The notes beneath the pieces are model-generated. The model did not search any database, was not told where the DNA came from, and saw only the letters and a program-made list of their open reading frames with translations. This document shows, in pieces, positions 59,272 to 64,000 of a stretch of 64,000 nucleotides of DNA; the first letter of the stretch is position 1, and each line of letters starts with the position of its first letter. The translations under genes and the position numbers were made by a program. The stretch is from CAYNHF01 sp964397045 (GTDB lineage Bacteria; Actinomycetota; Acidimicrobiia; Spongiisociales; UBA5794). The DNA is taken from assembly GCA_964397045.1 (NCBI GenBank), contig CAYNHF010000016.1, forward strand, positions 124,001-188,000, given 5' to 3'.

Positions 59272-59547
59272 ATGCCGGGACTTGATCAGGCTGCACGAAC
59301 TGAGTTCCTGGCCGAACACCCAGATTGGGCGTTGCGCGGCGAAACGATCACCCGCACATTCACCTTCACGGACTTCAACGAGGCGATGGGATTCGTCACC
59401 CGGGTGGCCCTGGCGTCCGAGGTCGCCGACCACCACCCGGACATCGACATCAGATGGAACCGGGTCGCGATTGCCCTCTCCACCCACGAGGCTGGCGCCC
59501 TCACCGAAAAGGACACGAGCCTGGCGGCTCAGTTCGACGAGTTCTAG
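59272..59547 (+). CDS. Pterin-4a-carbinolamine dehydratase
   Basis: A 91-residue PCD family protein. Key motifs: EHPDWALRGE, the FNEAMGFVTRVALASEVADH helix, ADHHPDIDI and STHEAGALTEKD, with catalytic histidines in HHP and in THE. Enzymes of this family recycle oxidised tetrahydrobiopterin. GAGGAG precedes the start. It is the only plus-strand gene in this minus-strand cluster. Confidence 0.93.
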   Translation: MPGLDQAARTEFLAEHPDWALRGETITRTFTFTDFNEAMGFVTRVALASEVADHHPDIDIRWNRVAIALSTHEAGALTEKDTSLAAQFDEF

Positions 59548-59587
59548 GCCGGCGCGAGGTTCAACCAACTCAGCCGCCGACTGCCCT

Positions 59588-60469
59588 TCAGAAGCCGAGC
59601 CGGTCCAGCGTCTGCTCGCGGCGTTGCCAGTCCTTCTCCACCTTGACGCGGAGCTCGATGTAGACCGTCGCACCAAAGAGCTTCTCCAGGTCGGCCCTAG
59701 CTGCGGCCCCTGCCTTGCTCAGCAGTTCGCCGCCCTTGCCGATCACGATGCCTTTCTGCGACGAGCGCTCGACGTAGATGGTGGCAGGCACATACACCAC
59801 GCCGTTGTCGCGCACCTCGATGTCGCCGGGTACCACCGCCAGCGAATGCGGTAGCTCCTCCCGCAGCCGATGCAGGAACTTCTCTCGGATCAGCTCCGCC
59901 ACCAGCAGTGACTCCGGCTGATCGGTGTGCACATCCTGCGGAAAGAACCAGGGACCCTCTTCCAATAGACCGGTCAGCTCCGCCAAGAGCGGTTCGAGAC
60001 CGTCACCGTTGAGCGCAGAGATCGGAACGTAGGCTGAAAAGTCCCACCCTGATGCCTTGATGAGTTGCTCCGCAACCTCGTTCGGCTTTGAACGGTCGAC
60101 CTTGTTGACCGCCACCACCGTCGGTGTCCCTGCCTCGAGAAGCCGCTCGGCGATGAGGCGATCCCCGGGGCCGATTGGCTGAGTTGCGTCGATCACGAAA
60201 AGGACCAGGTCGGTCTCCGCCAGAGACCCATACACCAGTCGGTTGAGCCGCTCCCCGAGAGCCGTCCGCGGTCGGTGCAGACCCGGGGTGTCGACGAACA
60301 CATACTGGGTTGGGGGATCCGCCACCGTCAGGACGCCCCGAATGACGTTGCGGGTGGTCTGCGGCCGGGGCGATGTGATCGCCACCTTCTCGCCAACCAG
60401 CGCATTCACCAACGTCGACTTTCCGACGTTCGGTCTCCCCACGACCGAGATGAAGCCGGATTTGCTCAT
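59588..60469 (-). CDS. era: GTPase Era
   Basis: A 293-residue GTPase for 30S assembly. G1 VGRPNVGKST, G2 RPQTTRN, G3 FVDTPGLH, G4 VNKVDR, and a C-terminal KH domain (AVVPGDIEVRDNG...IVIGKGGELLSKAG). Its start overlaps the upstream CBS-domain gene by four bases. 40 bases separate it from the convergent PCD gene. Confidence 0.96.
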   Translation of the reverse strand: MSKSGFISVVGRPNVGKSTLVNALVGEKVAITSPRPQTTRNVIRGVLTVADPPTQYVFVDTPGLHRPRTALGERLNRLVYGSLAETDLVLFVIDATQPIGPGDRLIAERLLEAGTPTVVAVNKVDRSKPNEVAEQLIKASGWDFSAYVPISALNGDGLEPLLAELTGLLEEGPWFFPQDVHTDQPESLLVAELIREKFLHRLREELPHSLAVVPGDIEVRDNGVVYVPATIYVERSSQKGIVIGKGGELLSKAGAAARADLEKLFGATVYIELRVKVEKDWQRREQTLDRLGF

Positions 60470-61635
60470 CGAGCCCGCAGCCGAACCCGCGCCACCCGCC
60501 GGCCCTGGACCCGTTCGGCGGTGAAGACGTGCGCGTCGTAGTCGAAGGATTCGCCCTCTTTCGGCACTCTCCCCGCCAGCCCAAGCAGTAGCCCACCGAC
60601 GGTGTCCCACTCGTCGTCTGGTAACTCCACACCGAGCAGCTCCTCGAGCTCATCAACTCCCATCCGGCCATCGATTAGGTAGCCGCCCTCGTCGAGCAAC
60701 GTCACCAGCGGCTCCTCGTCGTCGTACTCGTCAACGATCTCGCCGACCAGTTCTTCGAGAAGATCCTCAATGGTCACCAGCCCGGCGGTGCCACCGAACT
60801 CGTCGACCACGATGGCCAGGTGCACCTGATTCGCCTGCATTTCCCGTAGCAACTCGGGTACTCGCTTGGTTTCGGGGACGAAGTACGCCGTGCGCATCAA
60901 CTGCCGGCTCGGTCGGGCTTCGGCTTCATCATCCATGAGCTTGAGCAGGTCACGGGCATAGAGCACTCCAAGGATGTCGTCTGTCCCCTCACCCAGTACC
61001 GGTACCCGGGACCGACCTGCTTCCAGCACGACATCGAGCGCGTGATCCGTTGACTCGTTGGCCCGCAAGCACACCATGTCGGTACGGGGTGTCATCACTT
61101 CACGCACGATCGTGTCCGAGAATTCCAGCACCGAAGTGATCAGCTGCGCCTCTCCGGCGTCTGCCGCGTGCTCATCTTCATCTTCGTCATCGTCTTCGTC
61201 GAGGTCGCTGATGAAGTCGGTGGCGGCGCCCCCTAGGGCCACCGCACCCTTGAGGAGACCGGCGAAGCGATACGCCAGCGCACCCGGCCGATCCCGCCCG
61301 ATCTTCCGTGGCACGAGGTCACCCATCACCACCAACAAGAGTCCCAGCGCCACGAGTGCCCCCAGCAGCACCCAGCCATCAACCATTCTGGTGAGCGCCC
61401 AGGTCGCGGGAATTGCGGCCAGGACCAGCAGAGCAGTATGGACCCCCCCGAGAGCCGGCTGAAGGCGGGGACGATCCTCCAGGAGATCCGACACCACCGC
61501 GGCACCCTCGTCGCCCTCGGCGGCGTCGCGGGCGGCAACGGCTCGCGGCGTGCGCACCAGCGAAGCGCCTGCAGCCCGCATGATGGCGGTGACCACCACC
61601 ATGACGGCTGCAATCACCAACGCGGCAGTCGTCAT
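60466..61635 (-). CDS. CorC/HlyC-type CBS-domain membrane protein (CNNM family)
   Basis: A 389-residue protein: N-terminal CNNM (DUF21) membrane domain with helices near residues 4-20, 68-85 and 90-108; a highly acidic linker (about 150-165); paired CBS domains ([14 protein letters not shown], then [20 protein letters not shown]); and a CorC_HlyC C-terminal domain ([18 protein letters not shown]). It is linked to Mg2+/Co2+ handling or ion efflux. It overlaps ybeY and era by four bases each. Confidence 0.92.
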   Translation of the reverse strand: MTTAALVIAAVMVVVTAIMRAAGASLVRTPRAVAARDAAEGDEGAAVVSDLLEDRPRLQPALGGVHTALLVLAAIPATWALTRMVDGWVLLGALVALGLLLVVMGDLVPRKIGRDRPGALAYRFAGLLKGAVALGGAATDFISDLDEDDDEDEDEHAADAGEAQLITSVLEFSDTIVREVMTPRTDMVCLRANESTDHALDVVLEAGRSRVPVLGEGTDDILGVLYARDLLKLMDDEAEARPSRQLMRTAYFVPETKRVPELLREMQANQVHLAIVVDEFGGTAGLVTIEDLLEELVGEIVDEYDDEEPLVTLLDEGGYLIDGRMGVDELEELLGVELPDDEWDTVGGLLLGLAGRVPKEGESFDYDAHVFTAERVQGRRVARVRLRAR

Positions 61636-62096
61636 CTACGCATCCCCCCGGCTGCAGCCAACAACGCCTTCTCGCGGCTCTCCATCAGTTCGGCGTCGCC
61701 GTCATCTTCGTGGTCGTATCCCACCAGGTGCAGGATTCCGTGCGCCACCATCAGAGACATCTCATCTTCGAACGTGGCCCCATGCTCCAGCGCGTTGTCG
61801 CGAACCACGACGGGTGCGATGAACACATCGCCCAACCCGACCGGTGGTCCTCCCGGTTCGCTCCGGATGACTTCACCCGGCTGCAGCGACTCCAGTGGGA
61901 ATGCCAGAACGTCGGTGGGACCGGACCGACCCATGTAGGTAGCGTTGAGCTGCGCCATGCGATCGGGAGACACGAGCGCAACCGAGACCTCAGCACCCGC
62001 ATCGAACCCCTCGCCGGCAAGAACCTGTTGCGCGAGCGCGATCAGGGGCTCGGGTTCCAGAGGATCATCTTGCTCGTCCGAAAAATGGATCGTCAT
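61632..62096 (-). CDS. ybeY: Endoribonuclease YbeY
   Basis: A 154-residue zinc RNase for 16S rRNA 3' maturation and ribosome quality control. The metal motif HGILHLVGYDHEDD (H-G-x-L-H-L-x-G-Y-D-H) is complete near residue 118, and NATYMGRSGPTDVLAFPLE is the conserved substrate segment. ATG 62096 is used; upstream codons lack homology. It overlaps both neighbours by four bases. Confidence 0.96.
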   Translation of the reverse strand: MTIHFSDEQDDPLEPEPLIALAQQVLAGEGFDAGAEVSVALVSPDRMAQLNATYMGRSGPTDVLAFPLESLQPGEVIRSEPGGPPVGLGDVFIAPVVVRDNALEHGATFEDEMSLMVAHGILHLVGYDHEDDGDAELMESREKALLAAAGGMRR

Positions 62097-64000
62097 GGAC
62101 TCTCGACGTCGGCTCCTGGGAACCCAGGATACGCGATTCGGGTGTGGTAGTAGCCGATGAGCGCGTCCACGATCGACCGCTTCACCTTGGTGAGATCGCC
62201 AAAGGTGAGGTCCGACTCGTCGAACTGGCCGTCCTCGAGTTTCTCGCCCACGACCGAGTCGACCAGCTTGGCGAGGCTGTCGGCAGAGGGATCCTCTTGC
62301 TGTGCCAGGGACCGTGCTGCGGCCTCGCAAGCGTCTGAGATCATCAGAATCGCCAGCTCCTTGCGCTGCGGCTTCGCACCGAGATGTCGATAGACGCGGG
62401 GATCCACATCAGACTCCTCCTCGAGGGCCTTGTGATAGAAGTACCGCATCAGGCCGGTCCCGTGGTGCATGCGGATACCGTCTGCCACGTCCGGAGGAAT
62501 CCGATACTGGCGTGCCAGTTTGAGCCCCTCGCTCACATGCGAGCGGATGATGGCCGCCGACTCCTCGGGCGGCAGCTCATCGTGCGGGTTGGAGACACCG
62601 AACTGGTTCTCGATGAAGTACTGCGGCGCGCGCACCTTCCCGAGGTCGTGGTAAAACGCCGCTGCCTGGGCATAGAGCGGGTCGGCCCCGATCGCTCTGG
62701 CCGCCTTCCCGGCGAGAGTGCCGACGAGGATCGAATGGTTGAAAGTCCCTGGTGCTTGCTCCTCAATGAGCCGCAAAGCGGGGTGGTTGCGATCGGTGAG
62801 GTCGAGCAAGGTGACCGTGGTGGTCACCTTGAAGAGGTTCTCCAGGAAGGAGAGCAAGCCCTGCGCAACGAGGCCGGCGAGCAGCCCACCGACGAAGGCG
62901 AATACCGCTGCCTCGACCGCAGAGTCGATGCCGGTGAACAGCCAGGCAGTCGAAAAGGCGATCGGAGCGAGTACGGCCGCCGAGAACGCCACGGCCAGGC
63001 GGAGCTGGCGACGGCTGGAGACCGAGGACACAAAAGCCACCGGAGCCACCGTTGCGGCACCCGCGAACACCGTGAGTGCCGGGTCGCCGGTCGAAATGGC
63101 GGTGTAGGTCGCCACCGGTACCGCCATCAACAGTGCCGTACGGGGGTCGTACAGGATGGCTGCCATGTACCCGAACATCACTGCCGGGATGGCATAGGCG
63201 AGCTGGGCGTTCTGGTCTGCAATCAGGTCCGGGACCCGGCTGGCAAGGGCGGCCAGCACCAGGAGAACACCGAGAAGTGCGAAGTGTTTGGGTTGTGACC
63301 ATTGGCTGGGGGCGATGCGCCACAGGAAGAAGGCCGTCAGTAGAACAGCAAGTGCTCCCAGCGAGATCACGGCCCACGGCGACTCGCCTGCCTCTTCGGG
63401 CTCGAGCAGACCGAGTTCCTCGATGGCGTCTGCTTGCACCTGGTTGACGATCTGAGCCTGACCGACGATCTCCTGACCGTTCTGATAGGTCACCTCGACA
63501 TCGACCACCGCGGCTTCGGCGGTAGCGCGGGCCTCTTGGGTGGCGTCCTCGTCGAGCCGAACGTTGGGCTGCAGGAAAGTCGACACGATGTCCGCGATTG
63601 CTGCCCGTGACTCCTCGCGAAGTGCGGGCGCCAAGCCGGGGACGGAGATCGGCGGAGGATTCCTGCGCACTTCCGTCTTCGCATCGCTCAACTGATCGCT
63701 CAGGATTTCGCCTTCGAGCACAGAAGCCGCATGCTCGAGAGCGGCTTCTTCGACATCGGGAAAGACCAGTCGCTGACCCTCAGCCGCACGCACCTCATCC
63801 TCGGCGAGCAGAGTGAGCAGCGTGACGATGGTGTCCTGGGCCAGGATCCCCTCGTAGTGGTCGTTGAGTCGGTAGATCTGGAGATCCCACGGCGCCGAAT
63901 TCTCACCCAGGATGACCACCGTGTCCGGGGTCTCCCCATTCTCGGTAGTCGTGGTCTCCTGGCTGGCCCCGACAGGATCGAGGGGTTCCTCCTCAGCCGG
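62093..64000 (-). CDS. PgpH-like 7TM-HD phosphodiesterase (5' end beyond window)
   Basis: At least 635 residues of a membrane HD-domain protein. The visible part contains an extracytoplasmic 7TMR-HDED-type region (about the first 190 residues of what is seen), about seven membrane helices, and a cytoplasmic HD domain: NHSILVGTLAGKAA, AAAFYHDLGKVRAPQYF, and RMHHGTG. In the family this hydrolyses c-di-AMP. The frame is open to the window edge with no start visible, so the N-terminal membrane helix is missing. It precedes ybeY with a four-base overlap, a conserved order. Confidence 0.92.
   Translation of the reverse strand, partial: PAEEEPLDPVGASQETTTTENGETPDTVVILGENSAPWDLQIYRLNDHYEGILAQDTIVTLLTLLAEDEVRAAEGQRLVFPDVEEAALEHAASVLEGEILSDQLSDAKTEVRRNPPPISVPGLAPALREESRAAIADIVSTFLQPNVRLDEDATQEARATAEAAVVDVEVTYQNGQEIVGQAQIVNQVQADAIEELGLLEPEEAGESPWAVISLGALAVLLTAFFLWRIAPSQWSQPKHFALLGVLLVLAALASRVPDLIADQNAQLAYAIPAVMFGYMAAILYDPRTALLMAVPVATYTAISTGDPALTVFAGAATVAPVAFVSSVSSRRQLRLAVAFSAAVLAPIAFSTAWLFTGIDSAVEAAVFAFVGGLLAGLVAQGLLSFLENLFKVTTTVTLLDLTDRNHPALRLIEEQAPGTFNHSILVGTLAGKAARAIGADPLYAQAAAFYHDLGKVRAPQYFIENQFGVSNPHDELPPEESAAIIRSHVSEGLKLARQYRIPPDVADGIRMHHGTGLMRYFYHKALEEESDVDPRVYRHLGAKPQRKELAILMISDACEAAARSLAQQEDPSADSLAKLVDSVVGEKLEDGQFDESDLTFGDLTKVKRSIVDALIGYYHTRIAYPGFPGADVESP

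Overview
The window is high-GC actinobacterial DNA. The best fit is the Acidimicrobiia or a neighbouring deep actinobacterial lineage, but I infer this from gene content and order and have no marker-gene placement. Supporting features are the order SepIVA-like / DUF177 / rpmF / plsX, an InhA-type enoyl reductase, twin-arginine genes in the order tatB-tatC-tatA, GTG starts with 1- to 4-base overlaps, and very high GC at third codon positions.

Layout. (1) 1-5.3 kb, minus strand: recG, rsmD, coaD, a SepIVA-like coiled-coil protein, DUF177, rpmF and plsX (cut by the window edge), a translation/lipid/division cluster. (2) 5.4-6.5 kb, plus strand: rpmB, a cold-shock-like protein, a stand-alone AsnC-type ligand domain and a small membrane protein. 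(3) 6.5-23 kb: ddl, an orphan histidine kinase, fabI, a proton antiporter, a heterodimeric ABC exporter, a secreted alpha-amylase with an MFS porter, an MprF-like membrane protein, a UbiB-family kinase gene broken by about five single-base frameshifts, and xylA. (4) 24-35.8 kb, accessory: an adenylate cyclase/NB-ARC regulator, two proteins sharing an unassigned HExxH domain (one fused to a VanY-type peptidase), a tandem phosphofructokinase of eukaryotic style, and a frameshifted lipoprotein. (5) 35.8-49.4 kb: tRNA-Met with rearranged tRNA-derived repeats, an SDR, an MFS porter, a Rieske-glutamate synthase fusion, GNAT, thioesterase, trmL, OsmC, tatA/C/B, a sulfate-transporter remnant, an ArsR regulator, an M16 peptidase and tRNA-Asn. 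(6) 49.8-64 kb, mostly minus strand: PgpH-like HD protein (cut by the edge), ybeY, corC, era, recO, uppS, a multicopper oxidase, glyS, a HAD phosphatase, dnaG and rpoD. This is the widely conserved ybeY-era-recO-uppS-glyS-dnaG-rpoD neighbourhood, interrupted by the oxidase and by an Lrp-type regulator.

The housekeeping genes are tightly packed and probably co-transcribed. The most unusual items are: a 29-codon ORF divergent from the Lrp gene across a 25-bp palindrome; a pair of hairpins with covarying stems at 49.8 and 59.2 kb; a shared putative zinc-peptidase domain in two secreted proteins; the cupredoxin-multicopper oxidase fusion; the Rieske-GltS fusion; and the multiply frameshifted UbiB kinase. 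I saw no CRISPR array, rRNA, prophage or complete insertion sequence. I found no convincing new multi-gene defence or biosynthetic system.
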